Shown: positions 37,111 to 48,500 of the stretch, piece by piece
Position numbering within the stretch: the first letter of the stretch is position 1
How the letters are laid out: every line of letters starts with the position of its first letter
Assembly (NCBI RefSeq): GCF_905220365.1
Contig: NC_061126.1
Coordinates: 558,001 to 622,000 of the forward strand
Length of the DNA stretch: 64,000 bases
Source of the DNA: Vanessa cardui
Taxonomy: Eukaryota; Arthropoda; Insecta; Lepidoptera; Nymphalidae
Direction: 5' to 3'
Position numbers and translations under genes: made by a program
Notes under the pieces: model-generated
What the model was told of the DNA's origin: nothing
Database searches by the model: none
The model's input: the letters and a program-made list of their open reading frames with translations, nothing else

Positions 37111-39569
37111 TCAAGTTTTTCCTGTATTGGGAAAGGCTGTATAAACTTTAATTGTTTTTCCTTTTTCAGCCGCTTCTTCACTACTTGGCGTGTCGTTCGA
37201 AGCTAATTTTATAGAATTCGGAAGAACTTCAAAGTTTAATTCATATTCTTTTTTTAATCGTAGTTCATCCAACACTTTTGCTCTGTGAAAAGAAAATGAT
37301 TTGTAAATAAACCTGTAGAATTAAATATGCCTGAATGTGTCTTATTGTAATTAACTTTTCGAATGACTTTTAAACGAAGTTCGGTTTTACTTTTTTCGAC
37401 GTAATGAGTTCGATCAGTTGTTTTTTTATTGTTTTTTTGTTTGTTTTTATGGAATAGATTGGCGGACGAGCATATAGGCCACCTGATGGTAAGTGGTCAC
37501 CATCAACCATAGACAATGACGCTGTAAGAAATATTAACTATTCCTTACATCGTCAATGTGCCACCAACCTTGGGAACCAAGATGTCATGTCCCTTGTGCC
37601 TGTAGTTACAATGGCTCACTCACCCTTCAAACCGGAATACAACAATACTGAGTACTGTTATTTGGCGGCAGAACAACTGGTGAGTGGGTGGTACCTACCC
37701 AGACGGGCCCTACCACAAAGAAAAATTTACAAAACAAATAGTCTTTATTTTACAAAACCTTGTCGTATTTAAGAAAAGCATAAGGAGTGCTATGACTACT
37801 AACATTAGGTTATTGTCAGTCACATCGAAGCGTAGAACTTGAAATCCTGAATCTCGTCCCCTCTGAATGGAGTTTTTGGCAAGCATATGAATAATCTCCG
37901 TCGCTCTTGGGATATCTGGTGGTACCATTAATAGTACCTATGAATAAAATAAAAGGGATATTATTTATTGGCCCAATAATTACATTGCATGATAAACATT
38001 AATTTACTAAGCCTCGCACTTCAAGTATATCGTTTTTATGCTGTTTTGTTTTTTGTGAGCGTTTTTTACAATTGGCGAATGAACTTACTTGTAATATAGT
38101 ATGCACGTCGTATTTGTCATGTAAGGCTGGCGCTCTCAAACAATGTGCTGTAAACAACATTAGTTTTCGTGATCGAGAACAACGCATACAGCGAGCCCAT
38201 TTCTCCAACATGGTTGCGTCCCAAGGACACACTGAAGTACTTATTGCGAGACCTCGGATCTGTGACCAGCCGCGTTTGGCCTCTTGTTGTTCCGCTAGCA
38301 TTGAGTGACCTGGTATAATTTAGTCAGGAAAATGGAATGTTCGTAAATAAATATAATTAAATTATTTTGCTTATTAAATTGTTCATCTGCAATTGCAAGG
38401 ATCAAACAAAGCCGTGCATAATGTTTCGAATTCATTATATTTTAACTCAATTGCAAGGATCAAACAAAATCGTGCATAATGTTTCGAATTCATTAAATTT
38501 TAACTCAATTTAAATTATATTTATAAATTCTATATTATAATTTAAATTACGAAGTTTGACAAATAGGCCACCTCGCACTGTGGTAGTCCCATCAGCCTAT
38601 ATACAGTTTCCAATGATCTCTATCACTCATACTTATTTTTGAATATACATCAAAGATATCAAATTTTAATAAGAGACAATATTCAAATGTTAAAAACTAC
38701 TTCATCTTTCTTTCAACAATATTTGATGATTTTTTTTTATGGTCAACAAAAGAGATTATAATACCTTGAGCTAAGGTTCTGGCGATGTAATCAGATAACA
38801 CGACGTTATAATTGTTGGAGCCAGGCGTCTTGTTGACGAGACCTGGCCAAGCCAGCCGAGAGTTTTCCCGTACAAATCGAAGGATACGAGGCACATCTGC
38901 GGGTCGGGCACGGCGTACTCGCATCCTGGGCTCGTCTTCTGTACCTTGTACCTACTCAAACAGTATAACTTAATGTGTGAATACAAAATATATCATACTG
39001 AAAAGATGTATAGAAACTTTTTATTCATAGGTAATTTTTTTCAACAACAACAGCCTGTCAGTTTCCCACTGCTGGGCTAAGGCCTTCTCTCCCTTTGAGG
39101 AGAAGGTTTGGAACATATCCCATCACGCTGTTCCAATGCGGGTCGGAGGAATGCACATGTGGCAGAATTTCTATGAAATCAGACACATGCAAGTTTCTTC
39201 ACGGTGTTTTCCTTCACCAATGAGCACGAGATGTGCACACAAATTAAGCATATGAATATTCAGTGTTGCCTGTCTGTGAACCGCAATCATCGTTTAAGAT
39301 GCACGCATTCTAACCACTGGACCATCTTGACTCGAATATACATATGTATATTGAATAATAATTTCTGCGAGGGGAGTTACTACACCCTATCGGCTATTAG
39401 GTTAACATTTTTTTACCGAAATTACTAATAAAAATTTCGTCAAATGTTAGGGGAATAATAATTATCAACTAACCATTATTTGCTTCGATTTTGAATCAGC
39501 TTTGGTCTTATCGGCGTAATTTCGCTTGAATTCACATAAATTGACCGTTTTAACTTTACACGTCGGCAT
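37111..39569 (-). CDS. GNAT-family N-acetyltransferase paralogue with degenerate acetyl-CoA loop
   Basis: Five coding exons on the minus strand: 39474-39569, 38765-38951, 38089-38309, 37804-37937 and 37111-37282, giving 269 residues. Residues 42-57 (MRVRRARPADVPRILR) are a typical GNAT start of strand 1 and helix 1. Exon 3 reads through the HCLRAP region shared with the plus-strand paralogue, and the last exon ends KTIKVYTAFPNT. Exon phases match the paralogue at 40135-43236 and exon 3 is 221 bases in both. The acetyl-CoA loop position (about 173-184) reads VPPDIPRATEII, without the G-x-G seen in the partner. Exon 4 uses donor GTTAGT, the same form as exon 1; if that donor is missed, the frame runs on into the SINE-like repeat in intron 4 and ends falsely at 37710. 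The substrate is unknown. The gene looks intact but catalysis is doubtful. Confidence 0.87.
37445..37725 (+). repeat. Repeat family C in intron 4 of the minus GNAT gene
   Basis: Near-complete copy, antisense to the host gene. It supplies the false stop codon at 37710 if exon 4 is read past its donor. Confidence 0.7.
38391..38506. repeat. 58-bp tandem duplication in intron 2 of the minus GNAT gene
   Basis: AATTGCAAGGATCAAACAAA ... TTTTAACTC is repeated twice (38391-38448, 38449-38506) with about three differences. Confidence 0.85.
39047..39338 (-). repeat. SINE family A in intron 1 of the minus GNAT gene
   Basis: Near-complete copy in the sense orientation of the host gene, with tail GCCTGTCAGTTTCCCACTGC and a head ending CCACTGGACCATCTTGACTC. 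Confidence 0.7.
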
Positions 39570-40134
39570 CTTGGAGAAAATATTCTTTGTCGATAATAAT
39601 TTGAGGAAACTGATTATTAACGTCATTGTAAGCGGTGATGTGGGGAATAATTATAACTATTTATGTTTCCGGTGTAACATTTTCAGCTTTTTTTATTATT
39701 AGGTTTGATATAAATAATTATTTAATATGACATGGCCGCTTGGTGACAGCTGATCTGACTGATTTTTTTTTATAATTAAAAATGGACTATTTATTATCGA
39801 ATTGTATTTAAAGATTGTATATCAAATATAAATTTATAATAAAAAAATTCAAATATTAAAAAAAAAAAAACAATAGATTTTCTTTAGAATTTAAGTTCCT
39901 GCTGAATATTTTTTTTCTAATTTTTTTTCCAAAATAAAAGTTATAATTGTTTTGCTTTTTATGATACTATTTTCAAAGTTTTTTAAATGACACTATAATG
40001 ACAAAAATTATTAAACATGATGAAAGAATTCAGAAAATGATTTAGCAAAAAAATATCCAGCTAAATACAAAATTTCATAAACTAACATAAAAAATGAGGA
40101 CAGAAATCCCAGCAATGATCGAAAATTTGCAACA
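39570..40134. promoter_or_regulatory. Divergent intergenic region of the GNAT pair
   Basis: The 565 bases between the two start codons must carry both upstream regions. No clear TATA box was found for either gene. A TCAGT initiator-like element (minus strand, 39609-39613) lies 40 bases upstream of the minus-strand ATG. The sequence is AT-rich with poly-A/T runs. Confidence 0.45.
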
Positions 40135-43100
40135 ATGAATTGCTATAGAATATTGAAGTATGCCATGCTGGTGGAGCGGTGTGTACAGCCCCGCATCAAT
40201 TTGCCAATCAAACGATTTACCAAGTCGTCAGCATGTGACGAGTGCTTTATCCCAGACAAAAAGCCGGTATGAGTATTTTAATTGCATTTGACTATAGCAA
40301 TCACCTAAGTTCAAATTATTACATACTATCCAACTGCTTGTTTAACTTAATTTTCATCACCTATTAATATTACCTTAGATTAGAATACCTTCAAAACAGT
40401 GCCAATAGTGTATTAGTTCTAAAAGTTGTTCGATATAAAAAACAGTTCAAAAGTTAAATTCAAACTAACCTACACTACAAGTAATAGTAGTAGAACTAAT
40501 ATAATAAAATAGGTAAGTCTGTATGTTATCATAAAGTACTTAACATCATTTTGAGCATGGTACCTTAACAATAAAATAGACAAAAAAGAAACTAAGTTCT
40601 TTCGCCATACCCTGGAAAGACTCCGAGACTTCCGAACCAGTGTTAGTGTTTGAAGAAGTATGTAAGTGTAATGCTTCTATATTGAATGAACAAAAATTTT
40701 AACAAAAAGAAAAACCGACTTCAAACGAAACACAATTTTAAATCAAATTAATGCACTAAAAAGTAATAAAAATAATTGTGTATTCAAAATATTTTAGAGT
40801 CGTCCTAAGTAAAATAAAATGACAAATATTAGACTACTTAAAAGTCGTATTTACGATTATATAACGTAGTTATAGTTACCACATGGCATTAGCTTTTAAA
40901 CAAAAAAGAAATTATCAAAATCGGTTCACCCAGTGAAAAGTTATAAGGTAACAAACATAAAAAAATACACACGAATTGATAACCTCCTACTTTTTGAAGT
41001 CGGTTGATAGTAGCATTTGAGTTTGAGTTGAGTTTTATGCTTCTAAGTTCCCTAACAGAAGTCTCGATGTCCATAAAATTTTAACTATCTTTAGGAATAA
41101 TAAATCGAGATGGCCCAGTGGTTAGAACGCGTGCATCTTAACCGATGATTGCGGGTTCAAATTTGTCTTTATAATTCATCTCGTGCTCAGTGGTAAAGGA
41201 AAACATCGTGAGGAAACCTACATGTGACAAATTTCATAGAAATTCTGCCACATGTGTGTTCCACCAACTCGCATTGGAACAGCGTGGTGGAATATGTTCC
41301 AAACCTTCTCCTCAAAGGGAGAGGAGGCCTTTAGCCCAGCAGTGGGAATTTACAGGCTGTTGTTTTGTTTGTTAGGAGTAATATGATCTTAATTTTTCAG
41401 TGTTTTAATATTAACACGGTCTCGGTGGAACGTGGAAATTCAAGTCATGCAAAATTAATAAAATCATTTCTCTATTCTCACTACTGGCCGAGGGAACCGA
41501 GCGTTGTGGGTCTCTGGATGTGTCTCGACTGTACCTACCTTGAAGTCCTTACAGACAAATATTCTAATTCTGGTACTTATGTTATTTAAATTTCTATAAT
41601 TTACACCGAGAGGGCCTTACAAATAGAGAATAATTACACTTTAATCTTAGGTTTTTGATGAGAATTGCTGTATTGTAAACAACATACATACATTGTGTTC
41701 AAAGAAATTCTTAGACCCAATCAATCCTGATATAAAGCGTATGAAAATCAAAATAAGTTGAAAAAGTGTTCTCTGTTAAAAATTTAGTCAGTTTTACAAA
41801 AGACACAAAGGACTTACTTCGACGATGTCGACATAGGATATGATTCATATCTATTATAATGTGACAATTACCACCAGATGGCCTTATCGTCTAAGAAAAA
41901 AGTAGATTTTTATTGATACTTTTTTTTAAATATAATTTTTAATTTGCATTTTTGACAAATTTGGAAAAAAGCTAAAAAACCTGGTAACTCAGAAATGGTT
42001 CACTTTTGCATCATCTGTTTAGGGGTTAAAATGATTGCAAATACTAATCCCTATTAACGCCTAACGGAAATACGTCAAGTTACCAATAACCCTGTATATT
42101 TTTTATAAAATTTGGATGATATCACACGAATTGGCTAAGGAGGCTTTCAAAAAAGGTTTTAATGCTTTGTAGGTGACCGTCTTTTGGCATATGAATACAT
42201 TCAGCGCACAAAAGAGAGAAAGCTGGTTGGTGTAAGCGTTGCTAACAAAACATACCCTTGGATGGTAAACGAGTTAGAGGAGTGGGCGCATTTTACATCA
42301 TCTAGACCTGAGAGGCACCGAATGTACTTCATAGCACACTGCTTGAAAACTCCCAATTTGTTTAACAAGTACAATGTTAGCTATCTTTATGATGTAAGTT
42401 TTCATCTTTATAATGAAATAACAATGATTTATTCATACATTTTATTTCATATAATATATGGTTTAGGTTACATTCACAATAATATTTTATCTATATCTTT
42501 AAAAAGATAATGGTTTACTTTTTGAACGCTCATGACCCAAAAACTCGCTTAATATTTTGACATGATATTTGTACCATTAATATTCCAGATAATTTTCTCT
42601 AAGCATTATCATTCAATAAAATGTATGTGCAACGTAGCTACAGCAGCGTGTAGGTCTACATAGAAGTGATTTATAATGATTTTGTTTTTCTTTGTGCGTC
42701 AATCCCTTGAAAGCTACTGAACGGATCGGAATGAGATTGTGATAATCAACCTAAGGTGAAATGATTATATTGAATTAAGGTGGAGATACTGGGGACCTCA
42801 TCCGATGTAGCTGGTCAGGGTGTCGGAACACTTCTGTTGCGTACAGTTCTCAACCATGCTGAGGAACTCCGTCATCCTCTCGTTCAAGTCATTGCTGTCA
42901 GTCAATACACGTATGTACAACTGCGCCTTTGATAGAATATTTAGCAATTTGATCAAGGATTTAGGGTATATTTAATTTGATAATAATCTTTTGGCTTATA
43001 TTCTTCATCAAATAATTATTTCTGTTTCATGACTGTATGAATTTAATTGCAGGTCAAAAATCTGTGAAAAATGTGGAATGAAACGAGAATGGTTTATGGA

Positions 43101-43236
43101 TTTTAGTGAATTTATTGACGATGCAGGGCAAAGGGTCTTCTTCCCTCGGAGGCCTCATCATACTGTGAGCATATATACCAAACATTTTAACCCAGCAGCT
43201 GGTGGACGGGAACCTCGTAAACCTCTCAATCTTTAG
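40135..43236 (+). CDS. GNAT-family N-acetyltransferase with intact CoA loop
   Basis: Five coding exons, 40135-40266, 41401-41572, 42173-42393, 42780-42910 and 43053-43236, join in frame to 279 residues. GNAT features: an N-terminal helix region ending in HYWPREPSVVGLW (about 68-80), a central sheet with KLVGVSVANK, and motif A at about 185-195 (VAGQGVGTLLL), whose G-x-G loop binds the acetyl-CoA pyrophosphate. The C-terminal exon has CEKCGMKREWF and a basic Pro-rich end. It is likely cytosolic, since no signal peptide is visible. Insect relatives include arylalkylamine-type acetyltransferases, but the substrate cannot be read from the sequence. It is divergently oriented to its paralogue, with 565 bases between the two ATGs, so the genes may share a promoter region. 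Intron 1 contains a short foldback-element copy and a SINE whose tail ends about 35 bases before exon 2. An AATAAA lies about 80 bases after the stop. Confidence 0.9.
40692..41006 (+). mobile_element. Short deletion derivative of family E in GNAT intron 1
   Basis: Left arm (to about 40880) is joined directly to the terminal 130 bases of the element, removing the loop, the right arm and the middle. It shows which ends define the element: CCGACTTCAAA and TTTTTGAAGTCGGTTG. Confidence 0.65.
41105..41364 (+). repeat. SINE family A in intron 1 of the plus GNAT gene
   Basis: Sense-oriented copy with a small internal deletion after the B box. Its tail ends about 35 bases before exon 2, so the 3' splice region abuts it. 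Confidence 0.75.
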
Positions 43237-43314
43237 CGTAGCTACCAAGCTTCTGGTGTGTGTTTTGTAATAATTTTAACAGGCATAAATTATTTAAGAT
43301 AACAAACAAGTGAA

Positions 43315-43320
43315 AATAAA
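43315..43320 (+). promoter_or_regulatory. Polyadenylation signal AATAAA for the plus-strand GNAT gene
   Basis: Hexamer about 80 bases downstream of the TAG at 43234-43236. Confidence 0.5.
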
Positions 43321-44592
43321 AAAAAAATTGTACAATTGACTTGCATTTTGTTTGAACATATTTGAAATTCTTCTTATTAATGAGTTTGATATTATCTATT
43401 TAAAATATTTCGTCAGATTTAAGCAACACACTTTAATTAAAATTGTGTAATAAAACGAATCAAATTAAGTATGCCAGATTGTATTGTCGCCAGCACTAAC
43501 ATCAGCAGGTGTGTGTAAAATTCTGCTCAAGTTAGATCGTATTTGTTCATAACCAAATTGAAAGATTTGTCTCACACATATTGCTTACATACTTAACTGC
43601 ATCATTGCAAAATCCCCAGAGTATGTTGTTTGTTTAAAAAAACACATTTAATATGTACATTTATTACAAACATTACAAAGTTACAATTACCCATGTAACA
43701 ATTTATTATTAATAACAATATCGTACCATCACAACCAATAAAAAATGTTTATGTATGGATTATAATATACTTATAATCACAGAGAAGATAATTCTGGACG
43801 GAAAAATGAATACCACATATTGAATTAAATAAAAGATAAGAATTTTTAAGAGGTATAAAATTTGTACTTTTACAAAGGTTTAAAGAAACATTACAAATCT
43901 AAATTGATTTTGCTGATCTTATGTATATATATGTATGTAAACCTGAAACATAAATTCAAATCAACAGAAGCTAAACAGGCCACTTTAAAAAAGAAATTTA
44001 TGTTAAAACGCGAGCTCAAACGAGAGGTCCAAGCGACCTTAATACCGTTACAACAACTTACCGATTTGTTCCGATGATTGTGAAAAGCATTGATAGAAAA
44101 CTTTTTACATAAATTATTGTTTAATTCACAATTTACTGTGAAAATCGTTTTTTCTATATCTGGTGATGCAACACATATTGCTATATCTAGTCTACATTAA
44201 GAAATTATAACGAATAAGTATTTTAAGTACGAACAACGGAAAATATTGAAAATATCATTGAGCATAAGAAAGAAAGTGAATCACTGTAAAATTGTAAATC
44301 ATTATCAATTATTAAAGAAATTGATTAGAAGTAAGTTTATTTTCGGTGGATTCTACTTTCGGAACCGGTAAGCAGCTTTAAAAGTACTTGACCTTAAAGA
44401 ACATTTTAATAAGATTTCGATTAATACCCATAGGACATTATTCCGATGATGTCTTATTTCAATATCAGCAAAATCGTAAATAAAAAAATACAGTAAAACT
44501 AAGATTATAACAATTCAGTACCATTCAACAATATTTATAACTTTAAAACGCCCCAAACACAACTATGGCTCTTTAATCAACGGTCCTTATGG
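43321..44592. other. Gap between plus GNAT 3' end and secreted precursor gene 3' end
   Basis: No supported gene. A short open frame (43931-44077) is discussed under rejected items. A LINE 3' fragment lies at about 44330-44400. The region nearest 44592 is presumably the 3' UTR of the minus-strand gene. Confidence 0.45.
44330..44400 (+). repeat. LINE 3' end, family D, fragment
   Basis: GGATTCTACTTTCGGAACCG then TAAGCAGCTTTAAAAGTACTTG. Confidence 0.4.
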
Positions 44593-45551
44593 TTAGATGC
44601 CATATTCCCAGTGTGACCCGCCTTCTTTGCCGCCCTTCTTTCCGTGTTGGGAGTGATGCTGATTGTGCTCCTCGTGACCTGATTTTCCCTTATGACCCTT
44701 GTGGTCAGCGTCTAAATGTCCCTTGTTGCTGAAAAATCATAAAATAATATTAACATGGTGTTCAATTATGGTATATATATGGATGTAAAAACTCAATATT
44801 CTGATTGGACAAAAATTTCTTCTTCTTTGCGTAGGAGATTTAACAGCTTTCTTTCCATATTTTACGTTACGTTTACGAGAAACTTTATACATAGGTAACC
44901 TATATCTAAATTTCTCTCAACTTTGTTTCAGTTTTGTCACGCGGCTTAGCAGCGAATACAAATTAAATATAGTCACATATGATATACTTATTTCACTGTA
45001 GCATTTGTTCAGTCTTGTGACAGGCTGAATTTAAGTACAGGGTTTTTGATTATAGTCCATATTTTCCATTCTTTTGGGCTATATAAGTCATAAATATGTA
45101 TAAAATGCTAAATGGGTTATTCAAGCAATAATTATTATATTCTTTACCTGTAGCCCTTCTTGCCATGTTCTGAGAAGTCATGTCCAGCGTTGACGTGGTG
45201 CACCTTCTTCTTACCGCTCTCGTTGCTGGCGTGTTTGGCATTGAACTTGCCATATCTGTGGTGTTCACCGCCCTTGTGGAAGTCGTCGTAGAATTTGTGC
45301 TCTTTATGGAATTCATCCTTGTGATATTTATTGTGGAATCCTTAAACAAAAATAGTATAGACGTTACTCAAAGATGTCATTGGTTATTATTATGTAGGGC
45401 TTTATTTTCTACTTTCATAATATTATGTTCACTGTCGGAAAATAGCTAATATATTGTTCAAGAATGAATGAATGAAGCATCTAACAAATTCACACTTACT
45501 ATTACCTAATGTAATGGCAGTTAGTGCTATTGATTTCAGATGCGCGGTCAT
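44593..45551 (-). CDS. Alternative short isoform of the same gene, internal first exon
   Basis: An ATG at 45551 (minus strand) opens 15 codons, MTAHLKSIALTAITL, a good signal peptide. The frame then reaches a donor (CATTAG|GTAATAG, exon 45506-45551) that leaves one base, G. That is exactly the phase needed by the exon at 45148-45340, whose first codon becomes GGA just as with the long form. The product would be 124 residues: signal peptide plus the FHNKYHKDEF His/Lys-rich domain and C-terminus, without the furin-site region. This fits an internal promoter in intron 2 of the long transcript. No TATA box is obvious upstream. It could be the ancestral short gene, with the long first exon added later, or even two neighbouring transcripts sharing exons. 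Confidence 0.6.
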
Positions 45552-48500
45552 AATATTAATACGGTCAATATTTAAACTTCGAGATAATTTTACTCAAACA
45601 AACGACACACGTGAAACTTGAAACCCGGCTGTTCAAAAACAAAACTTATTTTAATCGAGTAAGTTTATTCGAAAAGAGTTTTGGATTATGTCATATTACA
45701 GGATTAAATTGGTACCACGGTTTTAGAACAAATTGTAGTATACAGTAAAGAAGAACTGGTAAGACACTAGTTGGTAGTTACTTTTTTTCTCCTATTAAAT
45801 TAAATAGACAACATGCAATTAAATTAAACTCAAACGATATTTATTTATTAATGTTTAACTTTTAAGTTATTTACTTCACGCGTTGACAACAATTACAGTG
45901 ACTGTCGATTTTTCTTTCAAAATACACATATATTATGGTGCACGTATTTACATAAAATTGCCGTGAATACATTGTTACGCAACTACATTATTTTTCCTTC
46001 GTTTTAGGAAGGCTCTTGATCAAGTTCGCTCCATGATGGGAATTAGTTATTCTTTATATTTCAAATATAAAAGAAACTGTTCAAGTAATTAATCATTTTG
46101 ATTTTTTATTATATATGTAGACGGGTTAATAATTCACCTGAGACCACCCGGTGGCAAGTATTCAATATCGCCATAGAAATTGGCAATGTAAGAAATATTA
46201 ACCATTACTTTGTCGTCTTTCTGTCAAAGGGGGAGCTAAGATGTTATTCTGTTCCTGCTACATTGGTTCATTCACCTTTCAAACCGTAACACAAGAATAC
46301 GAATTGTTGTTGGTGGAATTCCACAAAGCTCCAAATAAAAAAATACATAATGTAACAATAAATGTGTTATCTCTGCGATTTTTTGTCTAAATAATAATAT
46401 ATGGCATAATACGCACTATTCCTTAGCTATCCCATTTGGTATATTATGTCACCTATAATTGAGATACTACTTAATTATAATTCAAGTCACAAAAACTCCA
46501 TGATATATGAAAAATCTAACTTCAAACTATGCACCGTACCGTTGAGGTATCTATTAGTAAACATAACCGGGGAATACTTATTACATTTATAAATATTTAC
46601 ATAAACAATTGCATAAGTCAACGAAAAGGAAAACAAGAGTAACTAGGAATTTAACTCGTTACAGATAAAGGTAAATTAAGTGCTGAATTTTGCAATAACT
46701 GACTGACTAATGTTGAATTGATTGTATGTCTCAATGCGTCCGTCGCCGGCTATTGTTCGAGAAAAAATAAGTATTTTGCGGTCAAGTGAAAGCGAACGTC
46801 GTTAGTTTTGTTACATAAAGTTATTCGTTCGCGATTGATCACTTGACCTTATCGTAATTTTAAATAAATTATCTCCGCTATGCTGTCTATTAATCAGTAA
46901 TGATTTCTATTTTCTCTTGTTTTTCATATTACGCGTAACGTGAATTGTGTAGAACCTTTATCAGTTTTGATAATGTTTGTGTGTTCGTGAAATGAGGTCA
47001 TTAGGGCGCATGCCTAATGTTATGTCATTATTTATTTTATAACTAATAGTTTCTGCCCACGGCTTAGCTCGTGTGTGAAGGGTCAAAGGGTCAGGTTACT
47101 ATATTTTTTGTACTACAGACGCGTGTATGAAGAATCTGATGATTATCGGTTGAGTAGTTAGGATTTGAAAAGGTAACAAATTGCTTTTATAATATTGGTT
47201 AGGATTACATTATAGAACCTGTTATATTTAAATATTTTAAATTGTCTTTGTATTATTTGTATGTTATATATAACCTTTGTTGTATTTTGGTATAAGTAGT
47301 TCACGTACCATATTTTTAAAATTAAACGAAAAAATGTTACGAACTCAATGGGGTCAAAAAACTATTACAGCGAAGCAAATTAGAAGCGACTTCACGCAAA
47401 ACTAGGGTTATGGCTTACCGTAAGTCTCGAAACTAAAAGAGTACTTTTTACGGGTAAGTGAACTTGTGTTATTAACATGACCAACTAAAATTATTAATCT
47501 TAAATTGAAATAAATTCCGTATATACGTAGGAATACCTAGTACTTCATTAAAGCGTATATATGTAAAAAATAATGTTAGCGTAGCGTCAAACCTTTAGTT
47601 TTGTGGCCCTTTTTGTGTCCCTTCTTTTCACCGAAATGTGCTCCTCTGGAACCAAAAGCCTCTTCTTCGTGATCACCCTTGTGACCGGCTCTGTCGTGGT
47701 GCTTCTTCTTCTGGCCACCAGCTTCCTCATATTCCTTGCGATGAAGTTCGTCGGTCTTGAAGCCTTTAGCGCCCTTATCTAAATGATGTTCCGTTTTCGA
47801 TTTCTTTGTATTCTGAAATTGTTTGAAATAATTTAATGTAAATGTTATAAAATAAACTATTTTGTTCATACGTATCTAATCTGTCTTGACATGGAGTGGA
47901 ATGTCATTTGTATAAAAAGTTTATTAATTGAAAAACTAAATGAAAATAAAAACAATTATATGTTTTAATCGAACGCAATTTTTACTAAATATTGTTTTTC
48001 ATTACTCAGCTAATGGAAAATCCTTATTGGGAAAATAAAATGAAAAATCGAAGCGATAAAATAAATATGCATTTTAGAAAGATAAGTATTTCATTGACAT
48101 TATTCGATCTTATGATTTAACAAATCGACGAAAGGTTAATTATTTTTTTGAAATCGATTTAATTATATTTTAAAAAATAAATATTCGGTCAAGTGACATC
48201 AACGATAAAATTAAAATTTTAACAATAATTAATTGAAAAAACACATTATAAGTGATGTTTCTATTTTAGTTACTGAGATAAATACTACCATAAAAGATTT
48301 CTTATAGCAGACAAAAATGAAATAACTGATAATGACGTACATTAATGAAATATAATCATTGTAATGCACTAAATTTTTTAAAACACGCAATTACCGAATA
48401 TAATTATGAATTAAACAAAGCGCCTAATTATCTTTTGTGTATTATAAACGCATGACGAGTTTATAATTCATAGAAAGTTATGCCATTGTTTGGAATTAAA

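Noticed and set aside
37710..37928. Frame continuing exon 4 of the minus GNAT gene to a stop at 37710
   Set aside because: The tail becomes hydrophobic and ends inside repeat C. A GTTAGT donor at 37803 in the right phase leads to a convincing last exon at 37111-37282.
38072..38308. 78-codon plus-strand frame
   Set aside because: Antisense shadow of GNAT exon 3.
43931..44077. 48-codon Lys-rich frame with a short hydrophobic start
   Set aside because: No splice context, no recognised domain, and located in a likely 3' intergenic gap; chance frame is more likely.
45050..45349. 99-codon minus-strand frame rich in Ser/Thr/Arg
   Set aside because: Shadow of exon 45148-45340; the spliced phase gives the His/Lys-rich reading.
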